DNA of 50,699 nucleotides. Source: Bacteroidales bacterium (GTDB lineage Bacteria > Bacteroidota > Bacteroidia > Bacteroidales > FEN-979). The notes under the pieces are model-generated. The model was given only the letters and a program-made list of their open reading frames with translations, ran no database searches and was not told where the DNA came from. The DNA lies in assembly GCA_023231065.1 (NCBI GenBank), contig JALNWE010000018.1, positions 1 through 50,699 of the forward strand, given 5' to 3'. A program made the translations under genes and the position numbers. Shown here piece by piece: positions 33,579-42,341 of this stretch (its first letter is position 1; the number at the start of each line of letters is the position of its first letter).

Positions 33579-34304
33579 ATGAATTTGTTCAAATGTCGTT
33601 TTTTCATGCTGATGGTTTTGTTCCCGGCAATTACTATTGCCCAAAATCCATCTGTTCAGGACACGTTTGATATAACTGCTTCAAGCATGAGGCTTCCGCA
33701 CCAATATCAAAAGTGGGGATTTCAGGCTTCAGCAGGATTATCATTGGTAAAACCACCCGCTGACCTGGTTGAAAATGCCATTCAGGCGCCCCTGGTTAAT
33801 ATTCATTTAACCTTCGGTCTTCCCTGGAGATTTTCGCTCGAAGGAGACTTGACAACCTTGCTGGTTTCAAACCAACTGGCCCTGGGCCCGCGATGGGGAT
33901 ATTCCTGGAAAAATTTTTCATTCAATGCCGGATATGATATCGCATTCGTATATGGTCAGCTACGCCAGGGCGGGTTCAATAATTCTTCCATCGTATGGAT
34001 CCACTATCCCAATCTTTCACTGGGCTATAAACTGAAAAAAATGGCCTTCACACTGAAAGGTGAAGCTGTCATTCTGGCTAATATAATACAGAAATCGGGT
34101 GAAAATGAGGTTGACCGGCGTGCAAATTTTTTCAACGGCGTTACCGTGGCTTTTTACATTGAGCAACGTTTATGGAAAAACCATGTATTTATCATCGGAT
34201 TTAAAGATAATTATGAGAAATTTTACTGGCCGACCTGGATGCTCTTCAGTACTTTCAACCGGTATTATCATATTCCTGAACTGTCGTTTAGCTGGATATT
34301 ATGA
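33579..34304 (+). CDS. Exported protein, probable outer-membrane barrel
   Basis: The 241-residue protein begins at ATG 33579 (MNLFKCRFFMLMVLFPAITIA), a short signal peptide; a TTG at 33546 is a weaker alternative. The mature part has many aromatic-ending strands (RFSLEGDLTTLLV, SLGYKLKKMAFTLKG) and ends ELSFSWIL, consistent with a small beta-barrel. I do not recognise a family. Its TGA overlaps the ATG of the GDPD gene (ATGA at 34301-34304), implying coupled translation and a joint role at the envelope. Confidence 0.7.
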   Translation: MNLFKCRFFMLMVLFPAITIAQNPSVQDTFDITASSMRLPHQYQKWGFQASAGLSLVKPPADLVENAIQAPLVNIHLTFGLPWRFSLEGDLTTLLVSNQLALGPRWGYSWKNFSFNAGYDIAFVYGQLRQGGFNNSSIVWIHYPNLSLGYKLKKMAFTLKGEAVILANIIQKSGENEVDRRANFFNGVTVAFYIEQRLWKNHVFIIGFKDNYEKFYWPTWMLFSTFNRYYHIPELSFSWIL

Positions 34305-35548
34305 AGTCGAAAATCGCATTTGGCCTGTTGATTCTTGTTGCCCTGAACGGATGCAACAAGGATATCAATGTGCCTGTTCCATCAACAGGCCCCAATAACC
34401 TGATGGAGGAAACCTATCCTCTGAGTACTGCGTCAAGGGCCCTGATGGACGGTGTTTATTCGGTATCTACCGGAAATGATTTTCTGGGTGATCAGGTGGT
34501 GGTTAAATCGAACCGTACCCATCTGTTGATAACTACCGGAAGCGGGATATATTTTATTATTCAGACAGGCTATCTCGATTCTGTGGTTTTTTTACAGGGT
34601 TACTGGAGAGATGGTTACAGCGATGAAACTGGTCTTGCAGCCATGTATGTTTCCAGGTCAGAGGGAGGCAGTGATATTGTGACCGGAGTCCCGACCAGGC
34701 AGATCATCATCAGGGGAGGTTATGGGACCAATAATGAGACAACGGATAAAGGGATCGTCCTCCAATACCTGCGTCCTTTTTCCGATAAGGCCCAACCGGG
34801 TAATTTTTATATCCTTGCCCACCGGTCCGGAGGACGGACTTCTGACCACCTGCCTGTTTCGGAAAATAGTCTTGAAATGATCCGATATACTGAAAAACTT
34901 GGATCTACTGGAATTGAGATCGATGTACGGTTGACCAGCGACGGCATACCCTTCATTTACCACGACTCCGACATCAACACCCGGCTAACTCAGAAAGGGC
35001 CACTGGCAGGTCCGATCGAAAATTATAGCTGGCTCCAGCTATCGACTTTCGTAAGGCTTATTCATGGTGAAAAGATACCTACCCTGGAAGATGCGTTGAC
35101 CCTTGTGGTTGACAGCACTTTGCTGCGCTTTGTGTACCTTGACATGAAAGCCAACCGCGATGCAATGGCCCAGGTAATTCCTATCCAACAGCGAATCCTG
35201 GAACGCGCAAGGCAAAAAGGCCGTGACCTTATCGTCGTCGTGGGAATACCGACAGATGAAGTACTGAATGACCTGATGAATTATCCTGATTACCAGAATA
35301 TTCCTTCATTATGCGAGCTTTCGGTGGATGACGTACGACTGGTTAATTCCAGGGTGTGGGGCCCACGGTGGACCCTGGGGACACAGAATGACCTGGTTGA
35401 CCAGATGCATAGCGAAAACCGTTTGGCTGTTGCCTGGACCATTGACCCCGTTCAATGGATCAGGGATTTTATCAATGAAGGGCATTTTGACGGATTGCTA
35501 TCAAACTATCCATACGTGGTTGCATATTACTATTATATACGGGAATAG
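34301..35548 (+). CDS. Lipoprotein glycerophosphodiester phosphodiesterase-like enzyme
   Basis: A predicted lipoprotein of 415 residues (lipobox ALNGC, Cys about residue 18). The C-terminal half (about 165-410) is a TIM-barrel GDPD domain. It has LAHRSGG with the first catalytic His, SENSLEMI, GIEIDVRLTSDGIPFIYHD with the metal-binding E-x-D and the second His, PTLEDAL and DGLLSNYP. It probably hydrolyses glycerophosphodiesters or related phosphodiesters outside the cytoplasm. The N-terminal about 145 residues after the lipobox are beta-rich and I do not recognise them. It is coupled by ATGA to the upstream barrel gene and followed closely by another. Confidence 0.85.
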   Translation: MKSKIAFGLLILVALNGCNKDINVPVPSTGPNNLMEETYPLSTASRALMDGVYSVSTGNDFLGDQVVVKSNRTHLLITTGSGIYFIIQTGYLDSVVFLQGYWRDGYSDETGLAAMYVSRSEGGSDIVTGVPTRQIIIRGGYGTNNETTDKGIVLQYLRPFSDKAQPGNFYILAHRSGGRTSDHLPVSENSLEMIRYTEKLGSTGIEIDVRLTSDGIPFIYHDSDINTRLTQKGPLAGPIENYSWLQLSTFVRLIHGEKIPTLEDALTLVVDSTLLRFVYLDMKANRDAMAQVIPIQQRILERARQKGRDLIVVVGIPTDEVLNDLMNYPDYQNIPSLCELSVDDVRLVNSRVWGPRWTLGTQNDLVDQMHSENRLAVAWTIDPVQWIRDFINEGHFDGLLSNYPYVVAYYYYIRE

Positions 35549-35549
35549 G

Positions 35550-36140
35550 ATGATGATAAAAAGAAAGATAACCTTACTGCTCATTTTCCTCTTGTTTACT
35601 GTCCCCTCTTTTTCTCAAAAGAATGACAGCGCCAGGATCTCATTGAATCATTACTCCCTTACTGTTGGTTTTGGCTGGAGCCATTACATCAACTCCCTGG
35701 AGTTGGGTAAGGATGAGGCTGCCATTAATTTCCCGGGAGTCTCCCTGAAATTTTTCTGGGAGCCGGAACATCGGTTGAGCTTGGGCCTGGAAAGCGGATT
35801 TTATTGTTTGTACCGTGTGAAACATGAAAATGATCCGGAAGCTGAAGGCCGGGTGACCATGTCGGTTGTCCCCTTACTCCTGACGGTGAGGATGCGTATT
35901 GTTGATCATTTTTATCTCACTGCCGGCGCCGGATTGGCCGCCATGTTCAATAAAGTGAGCGGGGTCGGGCAAACCATCAATAGTACGGTTTGGTCCCTCT
36001 CAAATTATCAGTTTTCAGGATCCTATTTATACCCTTTGAACAAACATTGGATAGTGGGGGGCGAACTCAAAGTTTTCAACTTTGGGAAAGCAGACGATTG
36101 GATGTATTCGCTTCAGGCTTGTTGCGCCATCAGACTTTAA
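35550..36140 (+). CDS. Small outer-membrane beta-barrel protein
   Basis: The 196-residue protein starts at ATG 35550 (or 35553), 1 base after the GDPD stop. The signal peptide is MMIKRKITLLLIFLLFTVPSF. The mature part has barrel-type strands (HYSLTVGFGWSHYIN, RLSLGLESGFYCLYRV, FYLTAGAGLAAMF) and ends QACCAIRL. The frame extends upstream to 35328 inside the GDPD gene, but the signal peptide fixes the start here. No family is recognised. With 33579-34304 it flanks the GDPD lipoprotein. Confidence 0.75.
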   Translation: MMIKRKITLLLIFLLFTVPSFSQKNDSARISLNHYSLTVGFGWSHYINSLELGKDEAAINFPGVSLKFFWEPEHRLSLGLESGFYCLYRVKHENDPEAEGRVTMSVVPLLLTVRMRIVDHFYLTAGAGLAAMFNKVSGVGQTINSTVWSLSNYQFSGSYLYPLNKHWIVGGELKVFNFGKADDWMYSLQACCAIRL

Positions 36141-36220
36141 AATAATGCCTTTTTATGCCCGTTATGTAAATAAGATGGGCAAAAATGAAAATTTTATCAG
36201 TCACTGAATCTGAAAAATTA

Positions 36221-36228
36221 TATTTTTG
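36221..36228 (+). promoter_or_regulatory. Candidate -7 element TATTTTTG
   Basis: TATTTTTG matches TAnnTTTG, 20 bases before the DUF4136 ATG at 36249, in an AT-rich stretch. It could drive the run of genes from 36249 to the czc genes. No clear -33 element. Confidence 0.5.
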
Positions 36229-36248
36229 TAGGAAATAAATTTAAAAAT

Positions 36249-36875
36249 ATGAAAGCAAAACTGATTCTCCTAATTTTCTGTGCAGGCTTACTGTTTTCAT
36301 CCTGTTCAAAGTATCCTCCCTCTTCAGTCAGATTAACTGAAGATATGGTGATTTACACGAAATATGATACTGCTACACCTTTTTCGAAGTTCAAAACATT
36401 TTATATTTCTGATACCATCAAATGGATTGATTCAAAAGATAGTGGGTATTATACGGATTCAAGGGCCCAATCTGTTCTGAATCAAATTACCCAGAACATG
36501 ACTAAACGAGGTTACCAGAAAGTCGGGCTGAATGACAGCCCTAACCTTGCATTTATGGTCGTTGTTGTGAAAAATGTCAATACTACTGTTTATTATCCTG
36601 GCTGGTACTGGGGTTACCCCGGTTATTATCCTCCTTGGTACTGGGGCGGGTCTGGATATTATTATCCATATTACCCTGCCTATATAACTTCTTATGCTAC
36701 TGGTACTATGATGATCGATATGGCAGATCTGACAACCCTTAATGTGGATCAAAAAATATGGATCCGCTGGAATGTTTATATCCGTGCTTTAATGACAGGT
36801 GACCATACCATATCTCAAATTCAACAATGTATAGATCAGGCATTTACACAGACAAAAGGCTTTTCCATCAATTAA
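36249..36875 (+). CDS. DUF4136 family lipoprotein
   Basis: A 208-residue predicted lipoprotein: MKAKLILLIFCAGLLFSSC has a lipobox with Cys about residue 19. The remainder fits DUF4136, with FSKFKTFYISDT near residue 46, a segment RAQSVLNQITQNMTKRGY and a Tyr/Trp/Gly-rich stretch (PGWYWGYPGYYPPWYW) at about 118-135. DUF4136 proteins are anchored in the envelope and have no settled function. It starts the plus-strand run that ends with the metal efflux genes; the spacing to the next gene is 16 bases. Confidence 0.85.
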   Translation: MKAKLILLIFCAGLLFSSCSKYPPSSVRLTEDMVIYTKYDTATPFSKFKTFYISDTIKWIDSKDSGYYTDSRAQSVLNQITQNMTKRGYQKVGLNDSPNLAFMVVVVKNVNTTVYYPGWYWGYPGYYPPWYWGGSGYYYPYYPAYITSYATGTMMIDMADLTTLNVDQKIWIRWNVYIRALMTGDHTISQIQQCIDQAFTQTKGFSIN

Positions 36876-36891
36876 TTTTAAGACCGGGAAT

Positions 36892-37539
36892 ATGAAAAAA
36901 ATTATAGGACTTTTTACAGTGATCATCCTGTTAACGGGATCTTTACAGGCTCAGGAAAAAGCAACCATAGGGTTCAAACCCAGCAGTTATTATACTTTTT
37001 CATGGAATACCACTTTTACCCTGGGTGATTTTAACAAATGGGTTACCAATGCAAGCCCGGCCGGGTTTGATTTTGGTGGACGGTATCTGCTTGACAGGGG
37101 ATTAACGGTAGGCTTTAATATCGGATGGCAGAGAGTTAGCCAGAAGTATGGGTACCAAACTTATTATGACCTGGATGGATCAGCGATAACTGCCGATAAT
37201 TACAGGTTTACCTGGATGGTCCCATTCCAGGGAGTCATTGCTTATCATTTCCTTCCCGACAAACTGGTTTCTCCTTATTTAGGCCTTGGAATTGGTGGCG
37301 ACTACATGGAACATCACCTCCTTGTCCAGGAAATTGATGCCTACAATACCCGTTGGGATTTTTCACTGACTCCGGAAGTTGGCGCCCTGATTAAATTCGG
37401 GAATTTCTCCAACTGGGGAGCCTTGGTCGCTTTCAATTACAAATGGACAACCAATAAGATTGAACTCTATAAGGGTTCGAAATCAAAGGATCTCTCCATG
37501 TTGAACCTGAAAGTCGGTATCTGTCTGATTATACGCTAA
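36892..37539 (+). CDS. Outer-membrane beta-barrel protein
   Basis: The 215-residue protein has a signal peptide (MKKIIGLFTVIILLTGSLQAQ) and barrel-like strands (FDFGGRYLLDRGLTVGFNIGWQR, SPYLGLGIGGDYMEHHLL), ending MLNLKVGICLIIR. No enzymatic motif is seen. It is 16 bases after the DUF4136 gene and 4 bases before the Cys/His-rich protein gene, so co-transcription with both is likely. A link to metal efflux is inferred from this order only. Confidence 0.78.
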   Translation: MKKIIGLFTVIILLTGSLQAQEKATIGFKPSSYYTFSWNTTFTLGDFNKWVTNASPAGFDFGGRYLLDRGLTVGFNIGWQRVSQKYGYQTYYDLDGSAITADNYRFTWMVPFQGVIAYHFLPDKLVSPYLGLGIGGDYMEHHLLVQEIDAYNTRWDFSLTPEVGALIKFGNFSNWGALVAFNYKWTTNKIELYKGSKSKDLSMLNLKVGICLIIR

Positions 37540-37543
37540 AATT

Positions 37544-37858
37544 TTGAACCGGATCCTTGCTATCCTGCTGGCACTGTACATCCTTGTACTGACCTTTATT
37601 CCGTGTGTGGATGAAACGTTGCATTGTTGTGAAATTACCCATCTGGCTTTGACCACAACAACCAACGATACCCACAGTGACCAGCACGATACCTGTTCCC
37701 CATTTTGTACTTGTTCCTGTTGCAGCCTTGCCATGGAAATAACATTGCCCATGGTCATGATATTTGTGAATTCTGACCCCTTACGGCTGGAAGTATGGGA
37801 TATCATTCCTTTGCATTCCAGTTTAATCTCCTCTATCTGGGAACCTCCCAAAGCCTGA
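37544..37858 (+). CDS. Small Cys/His-rich exported protein (DUF6660-like), head of the czc genes
   Basis: A 104-residue protein with a TTG start (no ATG before the previous stop). It has a hydrophobic N-terminus (LAILLALYILVLTFIP), then HCCEITH and a segment DQHDTCSPFCTCSCC with six cysteines. The composition and layout resemble Bacteroidota DUF6660 proteins found beside heavy-metal efflux pumps. It is plausibly a periplasmic or membrane-anchored metal-binding protein, comparable in role to CzcI or CopK, but that is inference. A spacer of about 100 bases with a short palindrome separates it from the pump gene. Confidence 0.7.
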   Translation: MNRILAILLALYILVLTFIPCVDETLHCCEITHLALTTTTNDTHSDQHDTCSPFCTCSCCSLAMEITLPMVMIFVNSDPLRLEVWDIIPLHSSLISSIWEPPKA

Positions 37859-37887
37859 TTTGCTTTCATTCCTATTACTGAAGATCC

Positions 37888-37908
37888 GGATCATAACTGG
37901 CATGATCC
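37888..37908. other. Short palindrome upstream of the CzcA-type pump gene
   Basis: GGATCAT (37888-37894) and ATGATCC (37902-37908) are perfect complements around a 7-base centre, with partial extension on both sides. It lies 51 bases before the pump start. There is no T-tract, so an operator or a weak hairpin are both possible. No regulator gene for it is nearby. Confidence 0.35.
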
Positions 37909-37959
37909 AGGATAGTTATATTTTCTCACATCAGGTTTTAGCCCAAAAAATTTCATATT

Positions 37960-40900
37960 ATGATCCGTCGAATCATTGAATTTTCGATCAGGAATAAATT
38001 GGTGGTCGGAATTTTTACCCTGGCATTGATCGGTTGGGGAATCTGGTCCATGACCCGGCTGCCCGTAGATGCAGTCCCCGATATTACCAACAATCAGGTC
38101 CAGGTGATTTCTATTGCATCGGCCCTGGCTACGCAAGAGGTCGAAAAATTTATTACCGCACCCATCGAAGTTTCGGTTTCAACCCTGCCAGATGTGATTG
38201 AATTGCGCTCTATTTCACGTCTTGGATTATCGGTTGTCACCATTGTTTTTAAGGATAAGGTAGATATCTATAAAGCGCGTCAACAGATCAGTGAACGGCT
38301 TAAGGAAGCCGAAGAACAGATTCCTGATGGTTTGACACACCCGGAGTTAGCGCCTGTTTCTACTGGACTTGGGGAAATCTATCAGTATCTGGTCAAGGTC
38401 AGGAAGGGATATGAGGGAAAATACTCCATGATGGATTTACGGACAATCCAGGATTGGATCATCAAACGTGAACTTCTTGGGACTCCGGGCGTGGCTGAAG
38501 TAAACAGCTATGGAGGTTACGTCAAGGAATATGAAGTTGCCATTGATCCGGAACGCCTGAACAGCATGGGAATATCCGTTCCGGAAATATTGGATGCCCT
38601 CGAAAAAAATAATGAGAATACGGGAAGCGCTTATATTGAAAAAGGCCCTAATTCCTATTTTATCCGGGGAATCGGATTGATCTCCACCCTTGAAGATATT
38701 GGGAAAATTGTCGTAAGGATAAGTCCTGGCCAGGTTCCGGTATTGATCCGGGATGTGGGGGAGGTGCGTTTTGGTCATGCCATCAGGTATGGCGCTTTTG
38801 TCTGCGATACAAGTGAAGCTGTCGGAGGCGTTGTGATGATGTTGAAGGGATCGAACGCATCGCGGGTGATCACCGATGTAAAAGAACGTATGAAAACGAT
38901 TTCTGCCTCCCTGCCTCCTGGGATTTGTATTGAGCCTTACCTGGACAGGACCGATCTTGTTGAGCGCGCAATTGGGACCGTAACCCGTAACCTTGCTGAA
39001 GGTGGTTTGATCGTTATTTTTGTCCTGGTACTGATGCTTGGAAGTTTCAGGGCCGGGTTCATCGTTGCATCAGTCATCCCATTGTCGATGCTGTTTGCAA
39101 TATCGATGATGAACCTGTTTGGCATTTCCGGTAACCTGATGAGCCTTGGCGCTATCGATTTTGGATTGATCGTTGACGGAGCCGTTATCATTGTTGAAAG
39201 CGCCGTTCACAGGTTATCAATTGTTAACTCTCAATCCCAACCCGGTGGAAAATTATTGCGAAGACAGATCGACGAAGTTGTTTTGGATTCCTCGCGCCGG
39301 ATGATGAGTTCTGCGACTTTTGGCCAGATCATCATCCTGATCGTCTATCTGCCGATCCTTTCTTTGGTTGGAATTGAAGGAAAAATGTTCCGCCCTATGG
39401 CGCAGACGGTCGGATTTGCCATCGTGGGCGCATTGATACTATCACTTACCTATGTCCCCGTTATTTCTTCACTGGTTTTAAGCCGCAGGGGAGCAAAGGA
39501 ATTCGCGGTGTCAGGAATAATTATGAGATTCTTTAACCGGATTTTTGAACCCATGTTCCGTTTTTCTTTCCATCATAAAGCAACGGTGATGATAACTTCA
39601 TTCGTTCTTTTATTGGCCGGCATCTTCCTTTTTACACGGTTGGGAGGGGAGTTTATACCAACGCTCGAAGAAGGGGACCTGGCTTCCGGGATCATGACCC
39701 TGCAGGGAGGATCGCTTGCCCATACGGTGGAAACCGTTAAGAAAGCCAACAAGATTTTAAAAGATAACTTTCCGGAAGTCAGATATGCAGTCTGTAAAGT
39801 GGGCGCCGGTGAGATCCCGACAGACCCCACACCGGTTGAAACCGGTGACTACATCATCGCCATGAAAGACAAGAAAGAGTGGACCACTGCTTCGACCCGT
39901 GAAGAAATGGTAGAAAAAATGAAAGAGAAAGTCGGTGCGGTCCCCGGAGTCGCTTTCACCTTCCAGCAACCGATTTCGATGCGTTTTAATGAACTCATGA
40001 CCGGATCGAAACAGGATGTAGCCATTAAAATCTTTGGAGATGACCTTGATTCACTGGCGCATGAAGCAAGCAGGGTTGAAAAACTGATATCGGGCGTTGA
40101 AGGTGTGACCGATATCCAGGTTGAACAAGTTACAGGTGCATCTCAGATAACAGTACTGTTCAACCGGGAAAAAATTGCTCAATATGGATTGAATATTGAA
40201 GATGCGAACCGGATCCTCCGGACAGCATTTGCCGGGAATAAGGCCGGTGTGATCTATGAAGGGGAAAAACGTTTCGATCTCGTGGTACGGTTCAAAGAGG
40301 ATTACCGTCAGGATATTGATAACGTTCGCCGCCTTTATATCCCGCTACCCAATGGCCGTCAGATCCCGCTGGAAGAGCTGGCCACTGTTGAAATGAAAAA
40401 TGGCACTGCCCAGGTTTCACGCGAAGATGCCCGGCGAAGGATCACAGTCGGATTTAACATCCGGAACCGGGATGTCCAGTCAGTAATCACGGATATCCGA
40501 AAAATAATTGACAGGGGCCTTATGCTGCCACCAGGATATTATATCACTTATGGCGGGCAATTCGAAAATCTGGTAGCAGCTCAAAAACGGCTTTCGATCG
40601 CCCTACCGGTTGCTTTATTACTTATTTTATTCCTGCTCTATTTTACCTTTCATTCCATTAAAGAGACCTTGCTTATTTCAACTGCCTTACCACTGGCTGC
40701 CATTGGTGGGGTGATCGCCTTAACTGTAAGGGGAATGAATTTCAGCATTTCAGCCGGGGTCGGATTTATTGCTTTGTTTGGTGTTGCTGTCCTCAACGGG
40801 ATCGTACTGATATCTGAATTTAACCGGTTGGAACGGGAAGAAGGAATGGCCAATATTTATGAACGCGTTATGACCGGATTGAAAATCCGTCTGCGCCCGG

Positions 40901-42327
40901 TTCTGATGACTGCAGCGGTTGCCTCACTGGGTTTTCTCCCCATGGCAATGTCGACTTCGGCCGGCGCCGAAGTTCAAAAGCCCTTGGCGACCGTCGTTAT
41001 CGGAGGGCTTATTTCATCGACGTTACTCACCCTTCTGGTTTTGCCTGTATTATACATCATTTTTATGGGAGAAAGGAAACCACGCTCCGGTAATCTGAAA
41101 CCAAAGCCGATACCTGTGATCCTGCTGGTCCTGGCAGGCTTGTTGTTTGCTCCCATGAAACTTGCCGCACAGTCCCCGGTCAGGGTGTGTACTTTAGAAC
41201 TGGCTATCGGGCAGGCTTTACAACGAAATGGCGAGATAAGGACATCATTGCTGGAAATCGAATCACAGAAAGCCCTCAGGCAAACGGCCTGGGATTTTAA
41301 TAAAACAGAGGTTGACTTTTCTTATGGGCAAAAGAACAGTTTTGAAAAAGATGATGAATTCAGCATTTCACAACGTTTTTCTTTCCCGCTCACCTATATT
41401 GACCAATCAAAACTGGCTCGGGCAATGGTGGAAAATGCAACGCTGAAATCAGCCATGACCAATAATGAAATAATCAGCCAGGTCAGGTCTGTTTATTACC
41501 AACTCGTTTTTTTTTACACCCGATTGGATTTGCTCAGGAGCCAGGACAGCATTTATAGTAATTTTCTGAACGCCGCACAGTTACGGTTCCAAAAGGGAGA
41601 AACAAATTTACTGGAAAAAATGACAGCAGAAGCTCAGCTTCTGACCATCAGAAATCAAATCAAACAGGCTGCGTCAGATATCAGGATCGGGAAGTGCCGG
41701 CTTCAGACCCTGATAAATGAAAGGAACGAAATTCAAATCGCTGACACGGTACTGGTAAAATTACCCATGGTTTTATCCCTTGATAGCACAGCCATTTTTC
41801 AGAATCCATCATTGAAATTTCTTGAATATCAAATGACACAGGCCAAAATTGAAAGGCAGACTGAAACTTCAAGGTTATTTCCGGATATGATGATTGGCTA
41901 TTTCAATCAATCCAACAAGGAATTTTCACCGGATTACCGTTTCACTGGTATTCAGGCGGGATTGACAATCCCGGTTTTATTTTTTCCACAAAAAGGGAAG
42001 ATAGAATCAGCCAAACTGGAGGAAAAAAAAGCGATGGAAAGCTACAAATATCAAACCAATGCCTTTCAACACCAGTTACATATCCTTGTTGAGGAAAATG
42101 AGAAATACCGTCAAAGTCTTGCATATTTTGAATCAGTAGCATTGCAGATGGCAGAGGCGATATTGGAACAGGCTGATAAAAGTTATAAAGCAGGGGCTAT
42201 TGATTATATGGAATTTGTTCAGAACCTGCGTCAGGGAATTGAGATCAGGAACAACTACCTCGAAACCCTCAATGCCTATAACCAATCAGTAATTGCCATC
42301 GAATTTTTATTAAACATCAATCATTGA
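37960..42327 (+). CDS. CzcA-type heavy-metal RND pump fused to a TolC-like outer-membrane factor
   Basis: A 1455-residue protein. Residues 1 to about 1040 are a proton-driven RND exporter of the heavy-metal type. The signature DFGLIVDGAVIIVES in the fourth membrane helix (about residues 400-415, with its D, D and E) points to divalent cations (Co/Zn/Cd/Ni) rather than CusA-type Cu/Ag. From about residue 1075 the sequence is a TolC/CzcC-like coiled-coil outer-membrane factor (LELAIGQALQRNGEI, later FLEYQMTQAKIERQTE). At the junction (about 1050-1071) lies IPVILLVLAGLLFAPMKLAAQ, which looks like a signal peptide. It is preceded by an in-frame ATG at 41065 and a basic stretch. czcB follows 14 bases downstream. 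Confidence 0.9.
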   Translation: MIRRIIEFSIRNKLVVGIFTLALIGWGIWSMTRLPVDAVPDITNNQVQVISIASALATQEVEKFITAPIEVSVSTLPDVIELRSISRLGLSVVTIVFKDKVDIYKARQQISERLKEAEEQIPDGLTHPELAPVSTGLGEIYQYLVKVRKGYEGKYSMMDLRTIQDWIIKRELLGTPGVAEVNSYGGYVKEYEVAIDPERLNSMGISVPEILDALEKNNENTGSAYIEKGPNSYFIRGIGLISTLEDIGKIVVRISPGQVPVLIRDVGEVRFGHAIRYGAFVCDTSEAVGGVVMMLKGSNASRVITDVKERMKTISASLPPGICIEPYLDRTDLVERAIGTVTRNLAEGGLIVIFVLVLMLGSFRAGFIVASVIPLSMLFAISMMNLFGISGNLMSLGAIDFGLIVDGAVIIVESAVHRLSIVNSQSQPGGKLLRRQIDEVVLDSSRRMMSSATFGQIIILIVYLPILSLVGIEGKMFRPMAQTVGFAIVGALILSLTYVPVISSLVLSRRGAKEFAVSGIIMRFFNRIFEPMFRFSFHHKATVMITSFVLLLAGIFLFTRLGGEFIPTLEEGDLASGIMTLQGGSLAHTVETVKKANKILKDNFPEVRYAVCKVGAGEIPTDPTPVETGDYIIAMKDKKEWTTASTREEMVEKMKEKVGAVPGVAFTFQQPISMRFNELMTGSKQDVAIKIFGDDLDSLAHEASRVEKLISGVEGVTDIQVEQVTGASQITVLFNREKIAQYGLNIEDANRILRTAFAGNKAGVIYEGEKRFDLVVRFKEDYRQDIDNVRRLYIPLPNGRQIPLEELATVEMKNGTAQVSREDARRRITVGFNIRNRDVQSVITDIRKIIDRGLMLPPGYYITYGGQFENLVAAQKRLSIALPVALLLILFLLYFTFHSIKETLLISTALPLAAIGGVIALTVRGMNFSISAGVGFIALFGVAVLNGIVLISEFNRLEREEGMANIYERVMTGLKIRLRPVLMTAAVASLGFLPMAMSTSAGAEVQKPLATVVIGGLISSTLLTLLVLPVLYIIFMGERKPRSGNLKPKPIPVILLVLAGLLFAPMKLAAQSPVRVCTLELAIGQALQRNGEIRTSLLEIESQKALRQTAWDFNKTEVDFSYGQKNSFEKDDEFSISQRFSFPLTYIDQSKLARAMVENATLKSAMTNNEIISQVRSVYYQLVFFYTRLDLLRSQDSIYSNFLNAAQLRFQKGETNLLEKMTAEAQLLTIRNQIKQAASDIRIGKCRLQTLINERNEIQIADTVLVKLPMVLSLDSTAIFQNPSLKFLEYQMTQAKIERQTETSRLFPDMMIGYFNQSNKEFSPDYRFTGIQAGLTIPVLFFPQKGKIESAKLEEKKAMESYKYQTNAFQHQLHILVEENEKYRQSLAYFESVALQMAEAILEQADKSYKAGAIDYMEFVQNLRQGIEIRNNYLETLNAYNQSVIAIEFLLNINH

Positions 42328-42341
42328 TTTAGAGAATAATC

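Noticed and set aside
37483..37869. Minus-strand open frame of 128 codons over the Cys/His-rich gene
   Set aside because: The plus-strand frame has a hydrophobic N-terminus, a conserved-looking Cys cluster and fits between neighbours with a 4-base gap. The antisense frame overlaps the barrel gene end as well and has no family features.
37888..37908. Palindrome read as an intrinsic terminator before the pump gene
   Set aside because: The stem is only 7 bp and no T-tract follows on either strand, so I list it as a possible operator instead.
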